Position numbers and translations under genes: made by a program. Shown here piece after piece: positions 8,651 to 17,186 of a stretch of 64,000 nt of DNA. The first letter of the stretch is position 1. Each line of letters begins with the position of its first letter. Origin of the DNA: Anaerolineae bacterium (GTDB lineage: Bacteria; Chloroflexota; Anaerolineae; Aggregatilineales; Phototrophicaceae). The notes beneath the pieces were generated by a model, which was not told the origin of the DNA, did not search any database, and saw nothing but the letters and a program-made list of their open reading frames with translations. Location: the NCBI GenBank assembly GCA_023382675.1, contig JAHDWN010000019.1, positions 51,245 through 115,244 of the forward strand. Reading direction: 5' to 3'.

Positions 8651-8989
8651 TCAACTCCTTTCGGCCAGCAGCCAGCTCCAATAGCGCCAGGCGGCGACGA
8701 CGCCGATGGTGACGGCGAGCGCGGGCAGCCCGTGATAGAGCAGCACCCAGAGCAGCTCGGCGCGGTCGGATTCGATCATCGGGTCGCCGGAGAGCAAGCC
8801 GAGAATACGGGATGCCGCGCTGATGGCTGAAAGCATCGCCGCGACGTAATACCAGCGGTAGAGCGGCTTGCCATTCGAGACCGGACTCATGCTGTTCATA
8901 CGCTTGCTGAGCAAACCGATGACGAGCAAAGCGATGGCGATACCGAGCGGCCCGGCGGCGCTCAGAAGATGGGTCAGGCTGCTATTCAT
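8651..8989 (-). CDS. Small membrane protein
   Basis: A 112-residue protein with three predicted membrane segments (about 10-27, 47-66 and 83-105). The ATG at 8989 is chosen because it overlaps the stop of the upstream gene within GATGAATAG, giving translational coupling. The longer ORF in the track would overlap that gene by 130 nt. No family recognised. Coupling to the next small membrane protein suggests that the two proteins work as a pair. Confidence 0.65.
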   Translation of the reverse strand: MNSSLTHLLSAAGPLGIAIALLVIGLLSKRMNSMSPVSNGKPLYRWYYVAAMLSAISAASRILGLLSGDPMIESDRAELLWVLLYHGLPALAVTIGVVAAWRYWSWLLAERS

Positions 8990-9299
8990 CGATGGCCTGC
9001 TGTCGTTGGAGCACCATCTGCCGGTAAAGGCGCACACACAAGATGAGAAATATGAGTCCCGCGAAAGCCGTGGCCAGGTCGCCAAGAGGATCACCGGCGA
9101 TGCGATCAACGCTGGCATAGCGCACGGCAGCGATGCCGTAGAGGCCGAGCGGGATCAGAAGAAACGGATAGCCGGTGCGTTCGCCGGAGAACCGGGCGTA
9201 AAAACGGGCGATCAGCCCCAGGATCAGCATGAGCGCTGCGAGGACAAACCAGCCATAGAGCATGAGCAATTGGCCAACGGATACCGACGTAGTATTCAC
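8982..9299 (-). CDS. Small membrane protein
   Basis: A 105-residue protein with three membrane segments: residues about 8-30, a short middle pair around 43-58, and 74-92. The stop overlaps the start of the following gene. It begins 7 nt after the stop of the winged-helix-like gene. The function is unknown. The layout of a DNA-binding-like protein followed by two overlapping small membrane proteins may be a conserved unit. Confidence 0.65.
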   Translation of the reverse strand: MNTTSVSVGQLLMLYGWFVLAALMLILGLIARFYARFSGERTGYPFLLIPLGLYGIAAVRYASVDRIAGDPLGDLATAFAGLIFLILCVRLYRQMVLQRQQAIDE

Positions 9300-9306
9300 G
9301 AGGCGA

Positions 9307-9684
9307 TCAATTCCTCGCGGTCGAGAAGTTCAACACGAAGGCGATGGCATAGCGGCGAAAGCGCGCATTGTCACAGGCTTGCATGAAAGTATCGATCTCC
9401 TTGCGGGCGGCGTTGTCGTCTGTCAGCAGGTAGATTGTAGCGTTCGGGTGGCGCTGCACTTGCAGCAGACCGGTTTCAGCCAGCCCGGCGGTGGCCCCGG
9501 CCACGCTTTCGAGGTCACGCCCCAGCGCAGCCGCAATTTGCGCCGCAGTCTCGGCTGCGAACGGGTTGCGATGGAAGAACCGCAGCACATCCCACTTGAC
9601 GAGCGTGTTGAGCTTCTCAGTCAAGAACGTCCGCAGTCCTGGTTCAATATTGCGCGTCACGGTATCGGGATCAAGGTTCATCAT
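9307..9684 (-). CDS. Winged-helix-like protein
   Basis: A 125-residue cytoplasmic protein. Residues 25-85 read as a winged helix: helix VKWDVLRFFHRN, then an AETAAQIAAALGR helix-turn-helix, LESVAGATAGLAETGLL as recognition helix and entry to the wing, and YLLTDD as wing strand. It could sense or bind DNA as a small regulator. The annotated ATG codes MMN and the second ATG is equally possible. It is the first gene of the minus-strand cluster. Confidence 0.6.
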   Translation of the reverse strand: MMNLDPDTVTRNIEPGLRTFLTEKLNTLVKWDVLRFFHRNPFAAETAAQIAAALGRDLESVAGATAGLAETGLLQVQRHPNATIYLLTDDNAARKEIDTFMQACDNARFRRYAIAFVLNFSTARN

Positions 9685-10147
9685 GTGTAGTTGTCCTCTC
9701 GCGGGAGTCTAGGCAGGAAATAGGGAATAAACAACAATGTGTTTTTCGATATTTCAGTTTTCCATGGCGAAAGTAATTTCATGATAACGCAAATCGTCGT
9801 TCATTCCAGCAGAAACAACCCGGTTTTGGTGAAATTGCCGATTATAACGGCGCCAACTGATTGTCACGAGGCGCCATTGCACCTTGCAACTGCGAACTGC
9901 CCAACCCAAATAGCTGTGTGCGGCACAAGTGATCAGCCCTGTTTGAGTTGTCCTACCAACTACCCTGTGTCTTGAACACGTCTACAGGGATACACGGAAT
10001 CGCCGAGGCTGCGCGCCTCAGTTTTCCATAGGTTGCCAAAACGTGCAGCGCCATATATAAACTTAAGAGAGCGTAATCTGTGGCGGAACAGATCGACGCC
10101 ACGCGCTGTTCACTTCGCGCAGACATGTCAGGATCGGAGACAGCCAC
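9685..10147. other. 463-nt divergent intergenic region, no gene seen
   Basis: This gap separates the divergent winged-helix cluster and the membrane protein gene. It is visibly richer in A+T than its surroundings and should hold both promoters. The ORFs listed here (9739-9975, 9953-10417) lack coding character and a ribosome site. No convincing paired -35/-10 boxes, repeats or RNA gene were found. Confidence 0.5.
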
Positions 10148-10951
10148 ATGATCCGCTTTGCTCGCCCTCTGCTTGGCGTGATCGCCATCATCCAGCTCGT
10201 GTTTGCCGCCGCTTATATCTTCCAGATTCGCGCGTTCACCCAACTGTGGCCGCTGCCTTACACCAACGCGATGTCGTTCATCTTCATTGGCTCCATCGCG
10301 GCTGCTGCAGTTGCCTCGACGCTGTGGTGTGTCGCGTCCAGAGAAGATGCGGGCATTGCGGGCATCGCGCTCGATTACATCACCATCTTCACGCCGATCG
10401 CGATCTTCGTCTTGCAACTCGCCGGGCGCAGCACGAACAGTAAGCTGACCGCGTTCGCGGTGCTCTGTATTGCGGGCGCTCTTTTCGGATTGGGGCTGCT
10501 GATCTGGAGCCTGCGTCGCCCGGTGCGCGATCCGCGCCCCGTGCCCAGGCTGGTGCGCTGGTCGTTCGTCGTTTTTGTGATCGCGCTCATCATCGCCGGC
10601 GGGCAGATGGTGCTGAAGAACACCGGCATCATGCCCTGGCAGATCTCGACCGATGCAACCGTCATCTATGGCTGGATGTTTCTGGGCGCGGCGGCTTATT
10701 TCGCTTACGGGGTGCTGCGACCAGGCTGGTACAACGCTGGTGGGCAGTTAGCGGGCTTCCTGGCCTATGATGTGGTCCTGATCATTCCCTTCCTGCAGCG
10801 GCTGTTGACAGTCGAGCCAGAACTGCGCCTGAATCTGATCATCTACATCATTGTGCTCACCTACAGCGGTTTGCTGGCATTCTACTACCTGTTTATCCAT
10901 CCGGGCACACGGCTCTGGCGGGCTGCACGCCCAGCAGCAGCCGCCGCCTGA
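10148..10951 (+). CDS. Polytopic membrane protein, unknown function
   Basis: A 267-residue integral membrane protein with seven or eight hydrophobic segments spread along its length, short loops, and an Arg-rich C-terminus ending in an Ala run. A GGAG-containing sequence (CAGGATCGGAGAC) precedes the ATG at a workable distance. No catalytic or transport signature was recognised. It is a single gene followed directly by a hairpin that could end transcription. Confidence 0.65.
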   Translation: MIRFARPLLGVIAIIQLVFAAAYIFQIRAFTQLWPLPYTNAMSFIFIGSIAAAAVASTLWCVASREDAGIAGIALDYITIFTPIAIFVLQLAGRSTNSKLTAFAVLCIAGALFGLGLLIWSLRRPVRDPRPVPRLVRWSFVVFVIALIIAGGQMVLKNTGIMPWQISTDATVIYGWMFLGAAAYFAYGVLRPGWYNAGGQLAGFLAYDVVLIIPFLQRLLTVEPELRLNLIIYIIVLTYSGLLAFYYLFIHPGTRLWRAARPAAAAA

Positions 10952-10959
10952 TGGGTGAG

Positions 10960-10983
10960 GCGGGGCATGTGTTCATGTCCCGC
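10960..10983 (+). terminator. Hairpin after membrane protein gene
   Basis: GCGGGGCATG-TGTT-CATGTCCCGC forms a 10-bp stem (one G-T pair) with a 4-nt loop, starting 9 nt after the stop. There is no T tract, so it may act as a weak or factor-dependent terminator or protect the mRNA end. Confidence 0.45.
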
Positions 10984-11167
10984 GCCGGCACAATCGGATC
11001 ACTCAAATTGCCCACGCAATCTGCTGGCTGCGCGTCAAAAACCTTGCCCACAGCCCCTGTCCCGCGTTATCTTCAGCGCACCACTTACTATGCCAGGCCA
11101 ATTGCCGACAGCCTGCGCCGGACGCAATTGGTGCATGACTAAATCCTAGCTGCTAAAGGCTCTCACG

Positions 11168-12388
11168 ATGAACGACTCGCAAAAACGCTCTTTAATCAAC
11201 CAGGCATTGGAGCAGGGCGGCGGTATCGTCCGCCTGATGCCGACCTGGGTTCCACGCAGCTTCTGTGTCCCCGGTCGGCGGCTGCGCTTGCATCCCGCGG
11301 ATCTGTATGCGACGGGGGCGCAGCGCGGCGGCATCGACGAACGCTGGTTCTCCTCGACCGTGCGCGCCGACAACGGCCCGGGCACACCCGATGACGAAGG
11401 TCTAAGCTATATCTATGTTGGCGGCGAGAAGGTCACGCTGCTCGACGCCATGACGATGATGGCGGCGGTCTTCATCGGCCAGGAGGCGATTGACGCCTAT
11501 GGCGGCTGGGTCATGTACTCGAAGTTCTTCGACAACATGTACCCGCTGCCGCATCATTTGCATCAGGACGACGAGAAGGCCGCGCTGGTCGGCAAGCTGG
11601 GCAAGCCGGAAGCCTACTATTATCCGCCGCAGTACAACATGACCAACGGCGAGTATCCGTACACCTTCTTCGGCTTCGAGCCGGGCACGACCAAAGATCA
11701 GGTCGTTGACTGCCTGCGCCGCTGGAGCGAAGGCGACAACCAGATTCTGAACATGTCGAAAGCCTACCGCCTGACCCTCGGCACCGGCTGGGATGTCGCG
11801 CCGGGCATACTGCACGCGCCGGGCACGCTCTGCACCTACGAGCCGCAGCGCGCCAGCGACGTATTCAGCATGTGGCAGTCACTGATCTTCGACCAGCAGG
11901 TCGTCGGCTGGGATCTGGTCGTCAAGGATGTGCCGCCGGAGAAACATCATGACCTCGACTTCCTGATGTCGCTGCTCGATTGGGAAGCGAACGTCGATGC
12001 GGACTTCGCCGCGCATCACTTCACTGCGCCGCATGACATCGGCGATCCCGCCGACGCCAAAGACAAGGGCTATCACGAAAAATGGGTGGTCTATGGCGGT
12101 GATTTCTTCAGCGCCAAGGAAGTGACCGTCCTGCCCGGTCGCACGGTCACAGTCAAGGACGCGGCGGCCTATGGCTGCATCACCTTGCAGGGCTACGGCC
12201 GCTTCGGTACACACGCCATCAGCGCGCCCGCCATGATCCGCTACGGCGAGATGACCGAGGACGAGTTCTTCGTCACGGTCGAGGCCGCGCGCGCGGGCGT
12301 GCAGATCACCAACAACAGCTCGACCGAACCGCTCGTCATCCTCAAGCATTTCAATCCTGGCAATCCGGAAATGCCGCGGCGCGTTTAG
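11168..12388 (+). CDS. Cupin-like protein resembling type I mannose-6-phosphate isomerase
   Basis: A 406-residue cytoplasmic protein without a signal peptide. Two segments look like the metal site of the PMI/cupin fold: LPHHLHQDDEKA at 127-138, with paired His ligands and nearby acidic residues, and GWDVAPGILHAPGT at 207-220. The C-terminal third contains a second beta-rich cupin-like half (VLPGRTVTVKDAAAYGC; GRFGTHAISAP). Sugar isomerase or sugar-binding activity is an inference. The gene has no sugar-pathway neighbours. The hairpin at 12429-12467 lies just downstream. Confidence 0.55.
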   Translation: MNDSQKRSLINQALEQGGGIVRLMPTWVPRSFCVPGRRLRLHPADLYATGAQRGGIDERWFSSTVRADNGPGTPDDEGLSYIYVGGEKVTLLDAMTMMAAVFIGQEAIDAYGGWVMYSKFFDNMYPLPHHLHQDDEKAALVGKLGKPEAYYYPPQYNMTNGEYPYTFFGFEPGTTKDQVVDCLRRWSEGDNQILNMSKAYRLTLGTGWDVAPGILHAPGTLCTYEPQRASDVFSMWQSLIFDQQVVGWDLVVKDVPPEKHHDLDFLMSLLDWEANVDADFAAHHFTAPHDIGDPADAKDKGYHEKWVVYGGDFFSAKEVTVLPGRTVTVKDAAAYGCITLQGYGRFGTHAISAPAMIRYGEMTEDEFFVTVEAARAGVQITNNSSTEPLVILKHFNPGNPEMPRRV

Positions 12389-12428
12389 ACGATGATCATG
12401 TGCTGATGATTGTGTCATAAGCGCCAGG

Positions 12429-12467
12429 TGAAGCTCCTTTACCGTTCTTAGACGGGGAGGAGCTTCA
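12429..12467 (+). terminator. Hairpin after cupin-like gene
   Basis: TGAAGCTCCT and AGGAGCTTCA form a 10-bp stem around a 19-nt loop, 40 nt past the stop. No clear T tract follows, so a terminator role is tentative. Confidence 0.4.
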
Positions 12468-12501
12468 ATCATAGAGACGTAGTCGCCGTTCGCGTCTTTG
12501 A

Positions 12502-12557
12502 ACACCCAATCGCCAATACCCAAACGCCGACCGCCAACAGCCACCGACAGCCACCCT
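12502..12557. repeat. Heptamer tandem repeat (consensus near A-C-C-G-C-C-A)
   Basis: Eight successive 7-nt units run right up to the TPR gene: ACACCCA, ATCGCCA, ATACCCA, AACGCCG, ACCGCCA, ACAGCCA, CCGACAG, CCACCCT. The unit is degenerate but the period is strict. Such arrays are known as STRR sequences in filamentous cyanobacteria. Confidence 0.75.
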
Positions 12558-12567
12558 GGGGGAGACC

Positions 12568-13365
12568 ATGGATAACGCCGCCTTTTTGAGCAACATCATC
12601 AGCGGCATTGCCGTGCTGCTGTCGTTCATCGCGCTGATCATCTCGCAGCGCAGCGCGCATCAGGAGAAAAAGCGTACGCTGCGCAGCCAGCTTTCGGATA
12701 CGCTTCAGCGCATCACCGACTCGCAGCTTGAGAACGCGCGCTTGTTCGTCGAGGCCGCCAACACCAACCCCATCTACTACCAGACGGCGTCGAGCACGCT
12801 CAACCAGCAGCAGGCGTTCCTGCTCAGTCTGGCGGCGTATCTGGCCGAACAGATCCCAGAGTTGGTCACGTCGGTCGAGTACAACACGCTCGCTTATTCG
12901 CTGGCGTGGTCGGGCGACGTGCTGACGGCAGAGAAGTATTACCGCAAGGCCATCGATGTGTCGCCGGATGCCTTTTACCGCTCGCTCGCGATTCGCAGCT
13001 ATGCCAGCTTTCTGTTTCCGCAGCGGCGCTTCGATGAGGCGCGCGAGCAGTACCGCCAGGCGCTGGCGCTGTTCACCGGCAGCGATGATCGTGCGCGCTC
13101 GACCAATGGCTATACCTACCAGATGTGGGCGGTCAACGAGATCATGATCGCCGGCGCGGAACAGCAGGCGGAAGAACTCTTCCAGCGCGCGCGTAACGAG
13201 TTCAACGGCATCGAGAACAAGGGACTGAAGAACCAGAGTCTTCAAGGGCTTCAGGCGGCCTACGCCAATGCCCACCAGCAAGCCATGCCGCCGGATGTGC
13301 CCGTTGTGCGCCCGTCGGGTTTTCCATTCGTGCCCGGTCAGGGCGATCCGACATCGGGAACGTGA
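12568..13365 (+). CDS. Membrane-anchored TPR protein
   Basis: A 265-residue protein. One N-terminal membrane segment (about 6-26) is followed by a helical, charged region that could be a short coiled coil. At least two tetratricopeptide-like repeats follow around residues 110-165 (LAYSLAWSGDVLTAEKYYRKA and YASFLFPQRRFDEAREQYRQA), with more helices after. The C-terminal 30 residues are Pro-rich. TPR proteins act as protein-protein scaffolds, and the partner is not evident. A GGGGGAG-type site precedes the ATG. The heptamer array fills its leader. Confidence 0.65.
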   Translation: MDNAAFLSNIISGIAVLLSFIALIISQRSAHQEKKRTLRSQLSDTLQRITDSQLENARLFVEAANTNPIYYQTASSTLNQQQAFLLSLAAYLAEQIPELVTSVEYNTLAYSLAWSGDVLTAEKYYRKAIDVSPDAFYRSLAIRSYASFLFPQRRFDEAREQYRQALALFTGSDDRARSTNGYTYQMWAVNEIMIAGAEQQAEELFQRARNEFNGIENKGLKNQSLQGLQAAYANAHQQAMPPDVPVVRPSGFPFVPGQGDPTSGT

Positions 13366-13376
13366 CCGCGATCTGG

Positions 13377-13382
13377 TACAAT
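13377..13382 (+). promoter_or_regulatory. Putative -10 hexamer TACAAT upstream of small membrane/TetR pair
   Basis: TACAAT lies 26 nt before the start of the small membrane protein gene, just past the TPR gene stop. No -35 was identified. Confidence 0.35.
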
Positions 13383-13407
13383 AGTCCGGTCACAAGGGGA
13401 AGGGGAC

Positions 13408-13635
13408 ATGGCTCAACCACCGGAATTAAAGGGCGGCGGGCTGCTCCGGGCGCAGCTAGTCGTGATCGTGCTCGTTTTGTTCGCAATTGGCGCGTTTATT
13501 GGTCTGTGGAACGTGCTCGGCAGCGCCGGGTTTGAAGATTTTCCACGCCTGATCCTGTCGATGTGTTTGCCACCGGCAGCGATTGCGGTTCTGATCGGCG
13601 TCTACGTCCTGGTCTTCCGCGCTAGGGGGTCATAA
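13408..13635 (+). CDS. Small membrane protein coupled to TetR gene
   Basis: A 75-residue protein with two membrane segments (about 15-37 and 48-70). A strong AAGGGGAAGGGG site precedes the ATG. Its stop overlaps the start of the TetR gene in TAATG, so the two are translationally coupled. The function is unknown. The pairing suggests that the regulator controls, or is controlled with, this membrane protein. Confidence 0.65.
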   Translation: MAQPPELKGGGLLRAQLVVIVLVLFAIGAFIGLWNVLGSAGFEDFPRLILSMCLPPAAIAVLIGVYVLVFRARGS

Positions 13636-14270
13636 TGGCGCGCAAGCCTGCGGATCAATCGGTCAACCGTGATGAAATCATCGAAGCTGCCGCCGAAATC
13701 TTGCAGCGCTCCGGCTACGAAGCGGCGACCATGAAAGACATCGCCGCCGCTGTCAACCTGACTGCCGCGAGCCTCTATCATCACTTCCGCAATAAAGATG
13801 CGCTCATGCTGGCCGTGCTCGAAGTCGGCCTCGAATTCATCCTCACCCAGATCGAACCGGTGGCAACCTCCAATCTAGCGCCGGATGAGAAGCTGCGGCG
13901 CATGATCGAGTATCACATCGTCGGCGTGACGGAAAACCGGGCGGTCGGCGCGGCGATGGTCTTCGAGATCCGCACGCTCATGAACATCAAGCCCGCCGCG
14001 GATGAGCAGGCTTCCGGCGACGACATCCTCGCCCGCCGCGATGCCTTCTTCACGCGCCGCGATCATTTCGAGGCGGTGTTCCGCCAGGTTGTGCGCGAGG
14101 GCGTCGAATGTGGCATTTTCCGCGCCATCGACGTGCCGATCTTCGTCAAGCTGCTGCTCGGCGCGCATAACTGGGTCGGCGTCTGGTACAAACCCGATGG
14201 CCGCCTGGATGGCCGTGGGGTCGCCGCGCGCATGACGGACATGCTCCTGCTCGGGGTGCTCGCGCGGTAG
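13635..14270 (+). CDS. TetR/AcrR family transcriptional regulator
   Basis: A 211-residue regulator. Residues 12-58 form the TetR DNA-binding domain: EIIEAAAEILQRSGYEAATM, then the helix-turn-helix IAAAVNLTAASLYHHFRNKDAL. The all-helical C-terminal domain contains LLLGAHNWVGVWYKPDG, a pattern common in regulators of lipid and acyl-CoA metabolism such as KstR2-like proteins, so a hydrophobic ligand is plausible but unproven. It overlaps the upstream small gene by one base. No fatty-acid genes are adjacent. Confidence 0.85.
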   Translation: MARKPADQSVNRDEIIEAAAEILQRSGYEAATMKDIAAAVNLTAASLYHHFRNKDALMLAVLEVGLEFILTQIEPVATSNLAPDEKLRRMIEYHIVGVTENRAVGAAMVFEIRTLMNIKPAADEQASGDDILARRDAFFTRRDHFEAVFRQVVREGVECGIFRAIDVPIFVKLLLGAHNWVGVWYKPDGRLDGRGVAARMTDMLLLGVLAR

Positions 14271-14280
14271 GGGGAGGAAT

Positions 14281-14315
14281 GAGTCACGAGTGATGGGTAA
14301 TGTGTAATGAGTTGA
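14281..14315. repeat. Heptamer tandem repeat (GAGTGAT type)
   Basis: Five 7-nt units follow the TetR stop: GAGTCAC, GAGTGAT, GGGTAAT, GTGTAAT, GAGTTGA. The same unit type is found at 25612-25646. On the other strand the units resemble the array at 14744. Confidence 0.75.
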
Positions 14316-14325
14316 GAGGGAAAGT

Positions 14326-14629
14326 GTGACTAAAAATTCCACGAAATCGCGGCCCCTAAATCCCCGTGAGTGGCCTTGTCCCATATGCGGACAAAGCGAC
14401 TATACCTGGGGCGGAGTTATTGCGAGTAAAGTAACCAATCTCCTAGATCAGTCTCGATTCTTCAGACCAGACGGCACAACACGCGAAGATGGAGATCTCG
14501 GGCTTTTTTGCTCGAATGTGTGAGCGATGGGGCAAAATTCAGCTATTTCATGAAGAGTCGCATAAAATCACGACGCTCTCTTGGCTGAGGGGGACAAGAG
14601 CTTTGACCAGCCAAATGCGTGTTGAGTAG
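14326..14629 (+). pseudogene. Frameshifted zinc-ribbon protein
   Basis: The ORF from the GTG at 14326 codes CPICG near its start and a FRPDGTTREDGDLGL segment, then stops at 14523 without the expected second cysteine pair. Moving one base forward at the TTTTTT run (14504-14509), the next frame reads ARMCERWGKIQLFHEE and continues to 14629. That matches the usual end of small zinc-ribbon proteins (CxxCGNxQLF), with one Cys replaced by Trp. A one-base expansion of the T run explains the break. It may be a real mutation or an assembly error; the Cys loss favours decay. Function unknown. Confidence 0.55.
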
Positions 14630-15029
14630 ACTTTGCTCCGTTCCCTGGTTGTCGTTTTCATGCCTTTTTCGCACAGCACATATGTTGCATGACAATTCCG
14701 GGCGGATATTCGCTGCGAATCAGCCGTCTCGCGTCTGCCCTCTCCTCATCCCTCATTACCCATCACCTATCCCCAATCCCCATTTCTCATCCCGCACTAA
14801 AAAATCAACCTCCAGGATGATCGCGAATCATCCCCGAGACTGACGGCAAGCCCTGTGCTTGGTGCGACAATGATGGCTGGGGGTGATGTGTGTCATGCGC
14901 GTTTATGTGACCGCGAACCACACGGACGCATGAACACCGCGACAGTTCAGCCACCAATAGTTGTCGGGGTGTAAAGCTCGACAGCCTTCGCAGCAGCCTT
15001 CGCAGTTGATTGTTTAAGGAGAGGTGCTT
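14630..15029. other. 400-nt leader region before the decahaem cytochrome
   Basis: No gene is seen. The region holds the heptamer array at 14744-14792, then GC-poorer sequence with a GATGATCGCGAATCATC imperfect palindrome near 14816-14832, and the ribosome site AAGGAG just before 15030. It probably carries the cytochrome promoter, but no clear -35/-10 pair stood out. Confidence 0.45.
14744..14792. repeat. Heptamer tandem repeat (CCTCATC/ACCCATC type)
   Basis: Seven units in register: CCTCATC, CCTCATT, ACCCATC, ACCTATC, CCCAATC, CCCATTT, CTCATCC. The reverse complement (GATGGGT/GATGAGG) resembles the arrays at 14281 and 25612, so these are probably one family in both orientations. Confidence 0.8.
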
Positions 15030-17174
15030 ATGAGAAAATTCCAGTTACTCGCGCTTCTCGGAGTCCTGCTTGTGGCAGCGGGCTTCGGTCTCCTGGCACA
15101 GTCCCGGGCATTGGCCCAGGATGCGCCGATGGAGGAGCCGCCCTATCTGGCCGAGTACTACAACGCCTGGATGGGGTCAGCCCATGCCGCCGCGGATACC
15201 GAAGCGTTCCGGCACTGGGACGATGAAGGCGAAGTCCCAGTCGAGTGCGCCAGATGCCATTCGACGCCGGGCTATCGTGATTATGTCGGGCAGGATGGCA
15301 GTGAGTTCGGCGTAGTTGATGCAGCCGCGCCGACCGGTACCGTCATTACCTGCGATGCCTGTCATGCGCCTAACGCAGTCTCATTGACCAGCGTAACCTT
15401 CCCCTCCGGTGCCGTTATTGAAATGCCGGATGGCTCGCGCTCCGGTCGCTGCATGGTTTGCCATCAGGGCCGCGCGTCGACCGATACGGTCAATAACGCC
15501 ATCGCGGATGCGGGCGTGGCCGAAGACCTGAACACGCCCAGCGCGGATCTTGGCTTCATCAACGTCCACTACTACGCGGCAGCGGCCTCGCTCTTCGGTT
15601 CTGAGGCACGCGGCGGCTACCAGTACGACGGCAAGATCTACCAGTTGCCGAACGAGCATGTGCCCGGCCTGGCGACTTGCGCCGACTGCCACAACCCGCA
15701 CACTCTCGAAATCAAGGTCGATGTCTGCGCCGAATGCCACGATGTCGAAACCCAGGAAGATCTGCGCTACATCCGTATGCAGGGTTCAAGCGCCGATTAT
15801 GATGGCGACGAAGACATCGATGAAGGCATTGCCGAGGAGATCGAAGGGCTTCAGGAAATGCTCCTGGAAGCTATTCAGCTGTACGCTGAAGAAGTCGTCG
15901 GCACGCCGATTGCCTACAACTCGGCTGCTTACCCGTACTTCTTCCTCGACGCCGATGGCAATGGCGAAGTCGATGATGGCGAGACTGATCGCTACAATGC
16001 ATTCACGGGCAACCTGCTCAAGGCCGCCTACAACTTGCAGTTCACCTACAAGGACCCCGGCGGATTTGCGCACAACCCAACCTATCACATTGAGCTGCTG
16101 TACGATTCGATTGAGAGCCTGAACGCACAGGTCAGCGATCCGGTCGACCTGACATTCGCCAGCCGCACCGATCCCGGCCACTTCGACGTAACCGCCGAAG
16201 CCTTCCGCCACTGGGATGAGGATGGCATGGTGCCGGGCACGTGCGCTCGCTGCCATTCAGCCGAAGGCCTGCCAGTCTTCCTGGCGAACGGTGCGAACAT
16301 TGCGGAAGAGCCGTCGAATTCTCTCGCCTGCTCGACCTGCCACACCAGCCTGAGCGAATTCACGCTCTACGAAGTCAATGAAGTAGCCTTCCCCAGCGGT
16401 GCGCGCCTCAGCTTTGGCGAGGGCGCAGAAGCCAACCTGTGCCTGGCCTGCCATCAGGGGCGTGAGTCGACTGTCAGCGTCAACGCAGCCATCGGTCGCG
16501 CTGGCGTCGGGCCGGACGAAGTTTCCGACGCGCTGTCGTTCCGTAACGTCCATTACTTTGCCGCCGGCGCAACTCTGTTCGGCAGCGAAGCGCAGGGCGC
16601 TTACCAGTACGAAGGCAAGGAATACAATGGCCGCTTCATGCACGCTGAAGAAGTTCAGACGTGCACGGACTGCCATCGTCCGCACAGCGGCACGTTCCGC
16701 GTCAACATTTGCCAGGACTGCCACGAAGACGTCGAGGAACAGGAAGACGTGCTCTTCATCCGTCTGGAGCCTGAAGGGGTCGATGCAGTCGATTACGATG
16801 GCGACGGCGATGCTGAAGAACCGATCCGCGACGAAGTCATGGCGCTCGAAGACGCTCTGTTAGCCGAAATCCAGAAGTATGCGACTGAGACGGCCGGCAC
16901 TCCGATCATCTACGAGTCGCACACGCATCCCTACTGGTACATCGACGGCAACGGTAACGGCGTGGTCGACGAAGGCGAGGTCACAGGGGATACCCGTTAC
17001 GTGACGTGGACGCCGACTCTGCTCCAGGCCGCGTACAACTATCAGTACATCCAGAAAGATCCGGGCGTGTTCGCGCACAACGGCGACTATGCGCTCCAGA
17101 TCCTGTACGATAGCCTCGAAGCCATTGGTGGTCCGGAAGCGGTTGCGAACTTCACGCGCCCGCCCGTCCGGTAA
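15030..17174 (+). CDS. Decahaem c-type cytochrome made of two pentahaem repeats
   Basis: A 714-residue exported protein with signal peptide 1-30 (cleavage after RALAQ). Ten CXXCH haem sites occur at residues 73, 108, 141, 217, 233 and 405, 434, 471, 545, 561. The second five mirror the first five about 330 residues on, with shared segments such as FRHWD, CxxCHQGR, NVHY and LFGSEA. Four EF-hand-like loops (for example DADGNGEVDDGE and DGNGNGVVDEGE) close the halves. It should carry electrons outside the membrane. The partner oxidoreductase is not nearby. The ATG at 15030 follows AAGGAG; the GTG two codons earlier is less likely. A single gene. Confidence 0.9.
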   Translation: MRKFQLLALLGVLLVAAGFGLLAQSRALAQDAPMEEPPYLAEYYNAWMGSAHAAADTEAFRHWDDEGEVPVECARCHSTPGYRDYVGQDGSEFGVVDAAAPTGTVITCDACHAPNAVSLTSVTFPSGAVIEMPDGSRSGRCMVCHQGRASTDTVNNAIADAGVAEDLNTPSADLGFINVHYYAAAASLFGSEARGGYQYDGKIYQLPNEHVPGLATCADCHNPHTLEIKVDVCAECHDVETQEDLRYIRMQGSSADYDGDEDIDEGIAEEIEGLQEMLLEAIQLYAEEVVGTPIAYNSAAYPYFFLDADGNGEVDDGETDRYNAFTGNLLKAAYNLQFTYKDPGGFAHNPTYHIELLYDSIESLNAQVSDPVDLTFASRTDPGHFDVTAEAFRHWDEDGMVPGTCARCHSAEGLPVFLANGANIAEEPSNSLACSTCHTSLSEFTLYEVNEVAFPSGARLSFGEGAEANLCLACHQGRESTVSVNAAIGRAGVGPDEVSDALSFRNVHYFAAGATLFGSEAQGAYQYEGKEYNGRFMHAEEVQTCTDCHRPHSGTFRVNICQDCHEDVEEQEDVLFIRLEPEGVDAVDYDGDGDAEEPIRDEVMALEDALLAEIQKYATETAGTPIIYESHTHPYWYIDGNGNGVVDEGEVTGDTRYVTWTPTLLQAAYNYQYIQKDPGVFAHNGDYALQILYDSLEAIGGPEAVANFTRPPVR

Positions 17175-17186
17175 GACAAATCAACA

